From an uncultured Clostridia bacterium (GTDB taxonomy: Bacteria > Bacillota > Clostridia > TANB77 > CAG-508), in the NCBI GenBank assembly GCA_934149275.1, contig CAKPEG010000003.1, forward strand, positions 62,001 through 126,000: a stretch of DNA of 64,000 nucleotides, written 5' to 3'. The position numbers and the translations under genes are program-made. Within the stretch, counting starts at the first letter, position 1, and the number at the start of each line of letters is the position of its first letter. Shown in pieces: positions 1 through 6,992 of the stretch. Below the pieces are notes generated by a model, which did not search any database, was not told the DNA's origin, and saw only the letters and a list, made by a program, of their open reading frames with translations.

Positions 1-1
1 A

Positions 2-277
2 GCTTGTGATTATGGATTTTCAACAATAGAATTTAATAAAATATTAAATAAATTTGGTATTCAATACAAGCAGGGTAAAGACTGGTTACTATATAAGAAA
101 TATAGAGGAAAAGGATATACACAAACAAAAACATTTGAATTTTTACATACAAACGGAACAAAAGGTAGTAGGACAAGTATGATGTGGACTCAGAAAGGAA
201 GATTATTCTTATATGAGTTCTTGAAAGCTAAAGGATTATTTCCAAGAATGGAAGAGGAACAAGTAAGTTTATATTAA
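2..277 (+). CDS. Phage antirepressor, KilAC domain (C-terminal part)
   Basis: This open frame enters from outside the window and ends at TAA 275-277, so only the last 91 codons are visible. They match the phage antirepressor KilAC domain: a segment reading YKQGKDWLLYKKYRGKGYTQ, then the typical WTQKGRLFLYE stretch near the end. In the family this DNA-binding domain sits C-terminal to a Bro-N or AntA-type domain and helps override lysogenic repression. The gene is followed by a hairpin terminator and then by phage tail and lysis genes, which supports a prophage. The N-terminal half and true start are not visible. Confidence 0.8.
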   Translation, partial: ACDYGFSTIEFNKILNKFGIQYKQGKDWLLYKKYRGKGYTQTKTFEFLHTNGTKGSRTSMMWTQKGRLFLYEFLKAKGLFPRMEEEQVSLY

Positions 278-282
278 TAATT

Positions 283-316
283 AAAGCATCGGTTAATGAA
301 CTGATGCTTTTTATAT
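283..316 (+). terminator. Rho-independent terminator after the antirepressor
   Basis: AAAGCATC and GATGCTTT form a stem around a short AT-rich loop and are followed by T-rich sequence. It separates the antirepressor gene from the tail-gene unit starting at 342. Confidence 0.7.
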
Positions 317-341
317 AATAAATTAAAGAAAGGAGAGCAAT

Positions 342-758
342 ATGATTCAATTTAAAAATGGAGAGATTGTAAAAAATGCGTATGTGGTTATTGACGGAGT
401 TGAGTATGAAGTACACGAGGCAACGGTCAATTGTGATGCGCCTGCGAGTGCAGAAAATTTAAATCTATTATTATCTGATGCCATTAAACAATTTTCAGCA
501 GTTGTAAAAATAACAGCAGATACTGCTAAAGGTGCAACTGTAACACTTTCAAAGAAGTATAAGGTCGGAGCAGGAGTATTAGATGTTTATATCAATGGAG
601 AAAAACTGATAAAAAGTTCTGACGAAGCTGGAACAGACGGTCACTATGTTGAGGTCGGAGAAGCAGGAGCAGTAAGCAATCAAATAAAACTTACAACAGA
701 CTGGAACTTGAGGTCAGGTGATTATTTAGAAATTGTAACGAGAGGAGAGTGGAGTTAA
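342..758 (+). CDS. Phage structural/adsorption protein, unrecognised
   Basis: A 138-residue soluble protein with a good AAGGAG site 8 bases before ATG 342. I recognise no specific family. The sequence is rich in alternating hydrophobic and polar residues, as in beta-rich tail-fibre or baseplate accessory proteins, and has no membrane segment. The stop TAA overlaps the ATG of the next gene (TTAATG), so the two are probably translationally coupled. Position between an antirepressor and holin/lysin genes suggests a distal tail or receptor-binding component. That role is inferred from context only. Confidence 0.6.
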   Translation: MIQFKNGEIVKNAYVVIDGVEYEVHEATVNCDAPASAENLNLLLSDAIKQFSAVVKITADTAKGATVTLSKKYKVGAGVLDVYINGEKLIKSSDEAGTDGHYVEVGEAGAVSNQIKLTTDWNLRSGDYLEIVTRGEWS

Positions 759-1189
759 TGGTACCAGTTTGTAAAACTAAATTATTGCAAGCATACATGA
801 ATAGTGCAACGTACGATACAGCATCTGCAATATTAGGTTATTCTAATACGGATATTGATACAGCCGATGGAAGAGTTCAAGCCAAATCTGACGGAATAAT
901 TACTATTAACTATGACGGTTTGGTGCGAATTAAAGCTCAAATATGGATTAATGGACCTGTCGGTTTTAGACCGTGGGTTACACTACAAAATTATGATTCA
1001 AAAGAGTTTTTAACAGAAGTCATTGATGATAATTCATCAGGCTATGCAACAGTTAATATTGAAAAAATAGTAGAAAATACTGGAACTCAAAATTATGATA
1101 TTGCAGTCAATGGCTCTGTTGCAGGCTTTACAATAAACGGAAATTCAGGGAAAACTGTTGGTTCAATTTTAATAGTAGAACTATTATAA
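758..1189 (+). CDS. Phage tail/adsorption-associated protein, unrecognised
   Basis: A 143-residue protein. A GTG at 749 is in frame, but ATG 758 sits at the right distance from AGGAGAG (743-749) and overlaps the upstream stop, so I take 758. The sequence looks like a small beta-sandwich module: regular short hydrophobic strands, many Gly, Asn and Thr residues, no transmembrane helix. Such modules are common at the tips of Firmicute phage tails. No family is recognised, and the assignment rests on operon context with the lysis genes downstream. Confidence 0.6.
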   Translation: MVPVCKTKLLQAYMNSATYDTASAILGYSNTDIDTADGRVQAKSDGIITINYDGLVRIKAQIWINGPVGFRPWVTLQNYDSKEFLTEVIDDNSSGYATVNIEKIVENTGTQNYDIAVNGSVAGFTINGNSGKTVGSILIVELL

Positions 1190-1208
1190 CAAAAGAAAGG
1201 AATAAAAA

Positions 1209-1532
1209 ATGGAATATGTAATAACTATATTGCTGGCTGTCATATCATCAGTAACGACGATATCGACAGCTATTATTGCGAATAAGACAAATAAAAAGGT
1301 TGATTCAATTGCTGAAGTAAAAGAAACTTTTGAAAAGCAGATTATAGAAATGAAAGTTGAAAATGACAAAACATATTTGACAGATTTTCTATCAGATTTG
1401 AATAATGGTGAACATAAAACCGAGTATCAAAAGCAAAGAGCTTCAGAATTATATGACTTTTATACAAAAAATGGCGGAAACAGTTATATTCACACAGAAT
1501 GGGACAAAGCAAAGGAAAAAGGACTTATTTAA
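1209..1532 (+). CDS. Small phage membrane-anchored protein
   Basis: A 107-residue protein with one hydrophobic segment at residues 3-24, then a charged, probably coiled-coil region (about 30-60) and a short acidic/basic tail. This is the layout of the small membrane protein often found just before the holin in clostridial prophages (BhlA/XhlA-like position). I cannot assign the family from sequence alone. An AAAGGAA site precedes ATG 1209, and a strong terminator follows at 1560, so it closes the tail unit. Confidence 0.6.
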   Translation: MEYVITILLAVISSVTTISTAIIANKTNKKVDSIAEVKETFEKQIIEMKVENDKTYLTDFLSDLNNGEHKTEYQKQRASELYDFYTKNGGNSYIHTEWDKAKEKGLI

Positions 1533-1559
1533 CAAGTTATATTAACTAAAGATAAAAGC

Positions 1560-1600
1560 AGCTAGAAATCGATTTTAAACGGTCGTTTCTAGCTTTTTTA
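1560..1600 (+). terminator. Rho-independent terminator
   Basis: AGCTAGAAA (1560-1568) pairs with TTTCTAGCT (1586-1594) and runs into a T tract. It divides the tail genes from the holin-endolysin unit. Confidence 0.8.
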
Positions 1601-1627
1601 TATAAAATTTTAGGAAGGAGAGTTATT

Positions 1628-1825
1628 ATGGAAAAATTAAAGACAATAGCAAAATATACAACTAACATTTTAGCAATAGTAAGTGCATTAGTTGCAGGTA
1701 TTAATGCAGTAGATGGAATAACAATACCTTATGCAATACAAATAGTACAAGTTATTGCGGTTGCACAAGGAGTAATTGGAACGTATTTGTTGGGACAAAA
1801 AGCAATAAGTAATAAGGAGGAGTAA
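1628..1825 (+). CDS. Phage holin
   Basis: A 65-residue, very hydrophobic protein with two apparent membrane segments (about residues 10-27 and 33-55) and a short charged C-terminus ending in KEE. Size, topology and position directly before an amidase endolysin match small phage holins, which open the cytoplasmic membrane so the lysin reaches peptidoglycan. A GGAAGGAGAG site precedes ATG 1628. Pairing with the lysin by neighbourhood is strong evidence; the exact holin family is not recognised. Confidence 0.7.
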   Translation: MEKLKTIAKYTTNILAIVSALVAGINAVDGITIPYAIQIVQVIAVAQGVIGTYLLGQKAISNKEE

Positions 1826-1828
1826 ACT

Positions 1829-1897
1829 ATGGAAGAAGAAATTGTAGAAACAATGGAACTTGCAGAAGAAGATACAAGAGGGGAGGCAAATGAGTAA
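1829..1897 (+). CDS. 22-residue acidic micro-ORF between holin and endolysin
   Basis: ATG 1829 follows a strong TAAGGAGG site, and the frame ends at TAA 1895-1897, whose last A is the first base of the endolysin ATG. The peptide is 22 residues, mostly Glu, with no hydrophobic segment. Within it lies GGGGAGG, the ribosome site of the endolysin. It may be a real micro-peptide or only a leader coupling lysin translation to the holin. Function unknown. Confidence 0.5.
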   Translation: MEEEIVETMELAEEDTRGEANE

Positions 1898-2640
1898 TGA
1901 ATATATTAGAAAGACTATTATCAATTAATCCATATTCAAGAAGTGGAGAGAAACAAAACAGAATTGAAAAAATAGTTGTTCATTGGGTTGGTAATGCAGG
2001 CAGTTCAGCAATAGCTAATAGAAATTACTTCGAAAATCTAAAAAATACACATAAAACTTATGCTTCATCTCATTATGTAATAGGATTAAATGGTGAAATA
2101 ATAAAATGTATTCCTGAAGATGAGGTAGCTTTCCATAGTGGTAGTTATTCAATGAATAGAAAATCAATAGGAATAGAAGATTGCCACCCAGATTGGGACG
2201 GAAAATTCAACGAGAATACATACAACAGTTTAGTAGAACTATGTGCAGATATATGTAGAAGATATAATTTAGGTATAGATGCAATTATAAGACATTATGA
2301 TGTAACAGGAAAAGAATGCCCAAGGTATTATGTAAGAAATGAACAAGCTTGGATTCAATTCAAAAATGATGTTGCAAATAAATTAGGACAAGCTACAACA
2401 AATGTAGCAGTACCAAAAGTTGAAGGGAGTGATGAACCAGTGAGAAGATATAAAAACGGTTCAACAAAAGAAATTATATATGCAGATACAAGCTTAACAA
2501 AAGTAATAGGAAGTTTAAGCCCATACGAAGAATGTGATTGCTTTGGAATATTTAATGGGAGACCAATGGTAAGATATAATGTAACTGGAACAGGTAATTA
2601 CAAAATAGGATTTGCAAAGTGGACAGGTGGAGTTAGATAG
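1897..2640 (+). CDS. N-acetylmuramoyl-L-alanine amidase endolysin
   Basis: A 247-residue phage lysin. Residues 20-160 form an amidase_2 (PGRP-like) domain: a zinc-ligand His in VVHWVG (H29), SSHYVI (H59), and the IIRHYDVTGKECP block with H133 and C141. It would cut the bond between muramic acid and L-alanine of the stem peptide. Residues 180-247 form a compact beta-rich cell-wall-binding domain of the kind seen in clostridial prophage lysins. The start overlaps the previous stop (TAATG), with GGGGAGG upstream. No signal peptide, so export depends on the holin. Confidence 0.9.
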   Translation: MNILERLLSINPYSRSGEKQNRIEKIVVHWVGNAGSSAIANRNYFENLKNTHKTYASSHYVIGLNGEIIKCIPEDEVAFHSGSYSMNRKSIGIEDCHPDWDGKFNENTYNSLVELCADICRRYNLGIDAIIRHYDVTGKECPRYYVRNEQAWIQFKNDVANKLGQATTNVAVPKVEGSDEPVRRYKNGSTKEIIYADTSLTKVIGSLSPYEECDCFGIFNGRPMVRYNVTGTGNYKIGFAKWTGGVR

Positions 2641-2650
2641 TAGTATTAAT

Positions 2651-2690
2651 GAGAGCAGGAGAAACGTTTTGTTTTTTCTGCTCTTTTTTT
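2651..2690 (+). terminator. Rho-independent terminator after the lysis module
   Basis: GAGAGCAG pairs with CTGCTCTT and is followed by seven T. It ends the holin-lysin transcript. The rest of 2691-2950 is AT-rich and holds only the promoter at 2743. Confidence 0.8.
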
Positions 2691-2742
2691 GTTGTAAATA
2701 ATATTGATATTTTGTAATAAGATATAAAATTGTCTAATAGTG

Positions 2743-2770
2743 TTGACATAATGAAAAACAATGGTATAAT
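2743..2770 (+). promoter_or_regulatory. Sigma-A-type promoter for the DUF433/DUF5615 pair
   Basis: TTGACA (2743-2748) and TATAAT (2765-2770), both perfect hexamers, with a 16-base spacer. It leaves an AT-rich leader of about 175 bases before ATG 2951. Confidence 0.65.
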
Positions 2771-2950
2771 TAATAAAAACTGGCAGATAATGGAGAAAAT
2801 TTGCAAAACATAGCAAAAAATGTTAAAATAATTATGTAAATAATAAAAAATTAAACTGTATTATGACATTTTTTTTATTCATATAGATGTATAATTCTAT
2901 ATGAGGTGTTGCAAATTATGAGAAAAATATATAAAAAGGAGGGCTTAAAT

Positions 2951-3316
2951 ATGGAAAATGTATTAGAAAATTTTGATTGCTTAATTGAAACTGTTGATAA
3001 AGATATAGATGTAAAAAAATATGAAAAATTAGAACTTATATTATCATATTTAAAATTTAAAAAAGCAATAAAGAGTGATAAAGCCCAAAATCTTATAAAG
3101 AAAAATATTGTGGAGGAGAATAGCAAATATTATATAAAAGGAACTAGAATTTCTGCTAACAGTATAGGTAGTTTTTTTGTTACTAATAAAATAAAAAATT
3201 TTAAAGATTTGCTAAAAGAATATCCTAGTTTAGAAAATGAAGATCAAATTACTGCTGCGATGCTTTGTTTTGTAAGAGATAATATAAATTTGCTAAAAAT
3301 AATATTTATTAAATGA
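2951..3316 (+). CDS. DUF433-type antitoxin
   Basis: A 121-residue protein read from ATG 2951, which has an AAGGAGG site; an in-frame GTG at 2906 lacks one. The central block YIKGTRISANSIGSF followed by LLKEYPSLENEDQITAAM is the DUF433 signature, a winged-helix fold found in antitoxins. The N-terminal 50 residues are charged and helical. Its stop overlaps the start of the next gene (AAATGA), and that gene encodes a DUF5615 PIN-like protein. DUF433/DUF5615 is a known type II toxin-antitoxin layout. A role in phage defence or prophage maintenance is inference. Confidence 0.75.
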   Translation: MENVLENFDCLIETVDKDIDVKKYEKLELILSYLKFKKAIKSDKAQNLIKKNIVEENSKYYIKGTRISANSIGSFFVTNKIKNFKDLLKEYPSLENEDQITAAMLCFVRDNINLLKIIFIK

Positions 3317-3711
3317 AATTTCTGTTAGATGAGAATATTCCAAACAAATATAAAAATTATTTGAAACAAAATGGATATTCAGATATAAAAAGAATAAATG
3401 ATTTTGGAAAAAGTCTGCCAGATTCTACTGTGTTTAAAATAGCATTTGATGAAAAAAGAATAATTGTAACTATAGATAAAGATTTTTTTGAGTATAAAAA
3501 GAAAGAAAATTACGGAATAATATCAATAGGCTATAAATTGAAAGATCCGATGGAGGTATTAGTAGAAACTATTCATCAAATAGAAAATGATCAGAGGTTC
3601 AAAAACGATTTTGTTAATTTTTTTGTAAGATTAACAAGTGAAGGTTTTGAAATAACATGTAAAAAGAAAAACAAATATAAAACATATAAATGCAAATATA
3701 AAAACAAATAA
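3313..3711 (+). CDS. DUF5615 PIN-like toxin (putative RNase)
   Basis: A 132-residue protein beginning MKFLLDENIPNKY, the typical start of DUF5615 PIN-like proteins, with further acidic residues in IVTIDKDFFEY (about 54-64). PIN-fold toxins are metal-dependent RNases that use a cluster of acidic residues; here D6, E7, D56 and D58 are candidates. The ATG overlaps the antitoxin stop by four bases, so the pair is translationally coupled. The C-terminal 25 residues are almost pure Lys, Tyr and Asn, longer than I expect, possibly an RNA-binding tail. A terminator follows at 3721. Confidence 0.75.
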   Translation: MKFLLDENIPNKYKNYLKQNGYSDIKRINDFGKSLPDSTVFKIAFDEKRIIVTIDKDFFEYKKKENYGIISIGYKLKDPMEVLVETIHQIENDQRFKNDFVNFFVRLTSEGFEITCKKKNKYKTYKCKYKNK

Positions 3712-3720
3712 ATTATATAC

Positions 3721-3762
3721 GAACTAAAATTATTATAAAATAATGATTTTAGTTCTTTTTTA
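3721..3762. terminator. Bidirectional terminator
   Basis: GAACTAAAAT and ATTTTAGTTC form a 10-bp perfect stem flanked by A-rich and T-rich sequence. It lies between the toxin-antitoxin pair and the XRE gene. Confidence 0.7.
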
Positions 3763-3800
3763 TTTCGCATAATTACTGCAAAAATACAAACAATAATTCT

Positions 3801-4001
3801 ATGATAGAGTTATTTGTAAAAAAGATAAGAATTGAAAAGAACATGACCCAAGAAGAGCTAAGTCAAAAGAGCGGTATTTCCGAGAGCTACATCAGTGAAT
3901 TAGAAAACAACTTAAAAATGCCAACGATACTCACTTTATGCAAGTTGGCAGAAGCATTAGAGGTAGAAATTACTAAGCTATACAATTACACTCCAAACTA
4001 G
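3801..4001 (+). CDS. XRE-family transcriptional regulator (Cro/C1 type)
   Basis: A 66-residue protein consisting of one helix-turn-helix_3 domain: KNMTQEELSQKSGISESYIS (residues 14-33), then helices typical of the lambda-repressor fold (TILTLCKLAEALEVEITKLY). It has no sensor domain. No obvious Shine-Dalgarno precedes ATG 3801. Proteins of this size act as prophage or toxin-antitoxin regulators, binding short inverted repeats; a perfect hairpin sequence lies directly after the gene. Assigned to the prophage end from context. Confidence 0.8.
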   Translation: MIELFVKKIRIEKNMTQEELSQKSGISESYISELENNLKMPTILTLCKLAEALEVEITKLYNYTPN

Positions 4002-4003
4002 GT

Positions 4004-4030
4004 TCGCTAAGACGAACTTCGTCATAGCGA
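4004..4030. promoter_or_regulatory. Inverted repeat after the XRE gene (terminator or operator)
   Basis: TCGCTA-A-GACGA, loop ACT, then TCGTC-A-TAGCGA: an 11-bp stem with one central A.A mismatch. It starts three bases after the XRE stop, and a T tract (CTTTTTT) follows about 12 bases later, so it may terminate transcription. Its symmetry also fits a regulator binding site. Confidence 0.5.
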
Positions 4031-4106
4031 GATAGAGCAACTTTTTTAATATTCGTTACGTTAATATTTATAAAGAGGTAAATGAAGTATTAAAAAGGAG
4101 AAGTGT

Positions 4107-4259
4107 ATGGAAGAAATATTTAAGAAAAGAGTTGAAGAACTAGATCTAGAAAAAGATGAAAAAGAATTTATATTGAGTAATTTAAATGTATGTGCTAAAA
4201 TCTATTTTAGAGGAATATATGATAAGACATTGATTGAAGAAATAAAAGTTGAGCAATAA
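4107..4259 (+). CDS. 50-residue hypothetical protein
   Basis: A short frame from ATG 4107 to TAA 4257-4259 with a good AAAAGGAG site. The product is charged and helical with a hydrophobic centre (FILSNLNVCAKIYFRGIYDK). I recognise no family. Small proteins of this kind often follow XRE genes in Firmicute integrative elements and may be excision or regulatory partners, but no integrase is present between here and truA. Confidence 0.5.
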   Translation: MEEIFKKRVEELDLEKDEKEFILSNLNVCAKIYFRGIYDKTLIEEIKVEQ

Positions 4260-4276
4260 ATATTCTTTATGTATTA

Positions 4277-4298
4277 CGTGGCTGTACCGTGGCTGTAC
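4277..4298 (+). repeat. Tandem 11-bp repeat, two copies
   Basis: CGTGGCTGTAC occurs twice head to tail (4277-4287 and 4288-4298) in an otherwise AT-rich gap just before truA. It marks the likely edge of the prophage and might be an integrase arm-type site or part of an attachment site. No second copy was noticed elsewhere in the window. Confidence 0.5.
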
Positions 4299-4363
4299 AG
4301 ATGAAGAAATAAAATAAGAAAAATTAAAAAAGAAATAACTTAAAAACTAACGGAGAGTAAGAA

Positions 4364-5098
4364 GTGAGAAATATAAAATTAATAATAGAATATGATGGAA
4401 AAGGCTTTAATGGCTGGCAAAAACAACCCGACAGACTAAATATTCAAGGAGAAATTGAAAAAGCAATTGAAGAAATAACAGGAGAGGAAGTTGACCTAAC
4501 AGCTTCAGGTAGAACGGATGCTGGAGTACACAGTTTAGGGCAAACAGCAAATTTTAAAACAGACTCAAAAATTCCAACAGAAAAATTTGCTAAAGCGATA
4601 AACTCAAGATTGAAAAAAAGCATAGTTATTAAATCAGCCGAAGAAGTTGATGAAAAATTCCATAGCAGATATTCAGTAAAATCAAAAACATATAGATATA
4701 TAATAAATAATTCAGAAAATGGAACAGCTATCTACAGAGGCTTAGAATATCATGTACCAATGAAATTAGATTATGAAAAAATGAATGAAGCAATAAAATA
4801 TTTTATTGGAGAACATGATTTTAAAGCATTCAAAGCAAGTGGGACAAGTAGTAAAAGCAGTGTGAGAAAAATTCTTGATGGAAACGTAAGAAAAGAAGGA
4901 GAAAGGGTAATAATAGAAGTAACAGGAACAGGATTCTTATATAATATGGTTAGAATAATTTCTGGTACGTTATTAGATGTTGGATTAGGCAAAATAAAAC
5001 CAGAAGACATTCCTTCAATTATAGAATCTAAAGATAGAACTAAAGCTGGAAAAACATTACCAGCACATGGGCTGTATTTATTGCAAGTGAATTATTAA
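4364..5098 (+). CDS. truA: tRNA pseudouridine(38-40) synthase TruA
   Basis: A 244-residue TruA, normal length. It converts uridines 38-40 of the tRNA anticodon arm to pseudouridine. The catalytic Asp is D52 in the family motif GRTDAGVH (49-56), followed by the paired domain with FKAFKASGTSSKS near residue 155 and the conserved GTGFLYNMVR block. Starts at GTG 4364 with CGGAGAG six bases upstream. It is the first clearly chromosomal gene after the prophage region and leads a likely operon with the membrane protein gene and rqcP. Confidence 0.95.
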   Translation: MRNIKLIIEYDGKGFNGWQKQPDRLNIQGEIEKAIEEITGEEVDLTASGRTDAGVHSLGQTANFKTDSKIPTEKFAKAINSRLKKSIVIKSAEEVDEKFHSRYSVKSKTYRYIINNSENGTAIYRGLEYHVPMKLDYEKMNEAIKYFIGEHDFKAFKASGTSSKSSVRKILDGNVRKEGERVIIEVTGTGFLYNMVRIISGTLLDVGLGKIKPEDIPSIIESKDRTKAGKTLPAHGLYLLQVNY

Positions 5099-5152
5099 AA
5101 CAGGAACAAATAATAATAAAAAAGAATACAATATAGCAAAAAGGAGAATGAC

Positions 5153-5473
5153 ATGAACAATTTTTTATTATTATATTTTGCACTTCCTGTTGCAATAACA
5201 ATATTATCTATTATATTTGAGACATTAATAAATTGCCCAATAAAAATAGCAGGAATAACATTTTCTATATTACTGATTTTTACATTTGCAGTAGCAGATG
5301 AAACATTTTTGATATTCACAATTTTATATACGATATTATCATATGTTGTTGCATGGATTACAAAACAATGGACACAAAATCAGTGTTCAGGAACGTCGTT
5401 AGAGGATTTAATTCAAGAAGCAAATTCTAACAATAATAGTTGCGGATGCAGTAATAGGAGAAGAATATTTTAA
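5153..5473 (+). CDS. Small integral membrane protein, unrecognised
   Basis: A 106-residue protein with about three hydrophobic segments (residues 3-24, 29-50 and 54-74) and a short hydrophilic tail that is Asn-rich and carries a CGCS motif before a basic end. ATG 5153 has an AAAGGAG site. It lies between truA and rqcP, 54 bases after the former and 20 before the latter, so the three are probably cotranscribed. I do not recognise the family; the tail cysteines could bind metal or form a disulfide. Confidence 0.65.
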   Translation: MNNFLLLYFALPVAITILSIIFETLINCPIKIAGITFSILLIFTFAVADETFLIFTILYTILSYVVAWITKQWTQNQCSGTSLEDLIQEANSNNNSCGCSNRRRIF

Positions 5474-5493
5474 TACATAAATAGGAGAAAGAA

Positions 5494-5730
5494 ATGAGAT
5501 TAGATAAATTTTTGAAAATGAGTAGAGTAATAAAAAGAAGAACCGTTGCAAATGAAGTTGCAGATTGTGGTAGAGTAAGTGTAAATGGGAAGATTGTAAA
5601 GCCAAGTTATGATGTTAAGGTAGGGGATATTATTGAAATTCAATTTGGAGATAAGGCTTCAAAATTTGAAATTGTAAATATTCCGAAAGTACAAGGAAAA
5701 AAATTAGAAGAAACTATAAAATTATTATAA
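5494..5730 (+). CDS. rqcP: S4-domain RNA-binding protein RqcP
   Basis: A 78-residue protein that is essentially one S4 domain: [20 protein letters not shown], then [20 protein letters not shown]. This matches the RqcP/YabO family of Firmicutes. RqcP binds obstructed 50S subunits with RqcH and helps add the C-terminal alanine tail to stalled chains in ribosome quality control. Length matches (about 80-90 residues). ATG 5494 has an AGGAGA site. A terminator at 5754 closes the truA operon. Confidence 0.85.
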   Translation: MRLDKFLKMSRVIKRRTVANEVADCGRVSVNGKIVKPSYDVKVGDIIEIQFGDKASKFEIVNIPKVQGKKLEETIKLL

Positions 5731-5753
5731 AAATAGGAAATTAAATACCTTAA

Positions 5754-5802
5754 ACGCCTCAAAAGATAGAAGAAAGTCTATTTTTTTGAGGTGTATTTTT
5801 TG
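5754..5802 (+). terminator. Rho-independent terminator after rqcP
   Basis: ACGCCTCAAAA pairs with TTTTGAGGTGT across a loop with its own small stem (GATAGA/TCTAT), followed by TATTTTTT. Confidence 0.8.
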
Positions 5803-5843
5803 CAAATAAAACATTGAAAAAGCACATAAAAATAAAGCCATCT

Positions 5844-5872
5844 TTGACTTTTTTATGTAAACGTGGTAAAAT
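5844..5872 (+). promoter_or_regulatory. Promoter of orphan gene 5988
   Basis: TTGACT (5844-5849), 17-base spacer, TAAAAT (5867-5872) with TGG directly upstream of the -10, an extended -10. A 115-base leader follows. The same arrangement recurs before the other GC-richer orphan genes. Confidence 0.7.
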
Positions 5873-5987
5873 ATAAAATATGAATAATATTTGCAGAAAG
5901 TCAATATTTCATACTGAAGATGACTTTATGTACTAATTATTCTGGAACTGTTAACCATTAAGAGAAAAACAACAAAGGAGAATCAAT

Positions 5988-6752
5988 ATGTGTGAATTAA
6001 TGGTATCTAAAAATGAAACAAGTGAACTGAGAAGCCGGATTGAAAAATATCAGGATAGCGTTAAGGTAAAGAATGCCTTAGAAAAGCTCACGATTCCAAG
6101 TGAGTCAATTGAAGCTATGAAGGCACAGCAGGAAGGTACCTGTAAGTACAATATGGGTGCAATTTTGGGTGCTTTAAAAGCATTCAATGACACATTACCG
6201 GAGGAGGTCGCTGCAATGCAGCGTATTAATGATGTGCCGCTTGATATGCTGTTAAAGTTTAAAATTGATCAGATTGTTACTGAACAGCGGAAAAAGAACC
6301 GTCCACTTGAGATGACATCTGAGACGGAATACATGCCTAAATACCGGCGATTATCGGAAATGATTTGTGGATATGGGTACAATATGTACTTCATTGAAGA
6401 TAGATTCAAGGAATTCTTTCCGGGAGTCCATACAATCGTATTAGGTTTTGCAGAAGCATACTCAGAGTACTTCCACAAGTTGGCAAGTATAATGGGAATT
6501 AAGACCGTAACTACCAGTCCAAAAACCCAGGACATCTGGAAAAACTGGATGTACTTCCTGGATCCAAAAACGACTAAGTATAGCTTAGAAGGAACGTACC
6601 TTTATATGTACCACGGAGGTTGGAATTGTAGCGGAAATTCAAACATTCCTGGCAAAGACAACCAGAAAGTTGTGAACAAAGGTACATATGCTGTGATGAG
6701 AAGCAGAAATCCGGAAGAGTTTGAAAAAGCTCAGTTTGATTTTACTTTCTAA
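5988..6752 (+). CDS. Orphan protein of unknown function with foreign codon usage
   Basis: A 254-residue soluble protein from ATG 5988 (AAAGGAG site). I recognise no family. The N-terminal 120 residues look helical and charged; the C-terminal part is richer in aromatic residues, with MYHGGWNCSGNSN (about 206-218) as its most distinctive stretch. Codon use differs from neighbours: CGG, CTG and CAG appear often, and GC is visibly higher than in truA or dnaE. It is a single-gene unit with its own promoter (5844) and GC-rich terminator (6783), as are four similar orphans in the window. This suggests recent acquisition or a distinct expression class. Confidence 0.7.
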   Translation: MCELMVSKNETSELRSRIEKYQDSVKVKNALEKLTIPSESIEAMKAQQEGTCKYNMGAILGALKAFNDTLPEEVAAMQRINDVPLDMLLKFKIDQIVTEQRKKNRPLEMTSETEYMPKYRRLSEMICGYGYNMYFIEDRFKEFFPGVHTIVLGFAEAYSEYFHKLASIMGIKTVTTSPKTQDIWKNWMYFLDPKTTKYSLEGTYLYMYHGGWNCSGNSNIPGKDNQKVVNKGTYAVMRSRNPEEFEKAQFDFTF

Positions 6753-6782
6753 CGTTACTAAGAATAACAAACAGTACAAGGG

Positions 6783-6819
6783 TAGGGGGATGCCAAAAGC
6801 GTCCCTCTATTTCTTTTTG
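6783..6819 (+). terminator. Terminator of orphan gene 5988
   Basis: TAGGGGGATGC pairs with GCGTCCCTCTA (two G.U pairs) around CAAAA, followed by TTTCTTTTTG. It is more GC-rich than most terminators here. The remaining bases to 6992 are AT-rich leader before dnaE with no gene. Confidence 0.8.
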
Positions 6820-6992
6820 TGTTAAATTAAAACATTGAAATAATCAAATTGCACAACAATATCAAATTAAAATTAACAGAATCTTTTATAATAATTTAAT
6901 TTTACTAACACAATAAACAACAAGAGATTCTGTGTGTATTGAAAAATGGCTAAGAATGTGATATAAAAAGCATTAGAGAAAAGGAGAGAAAA

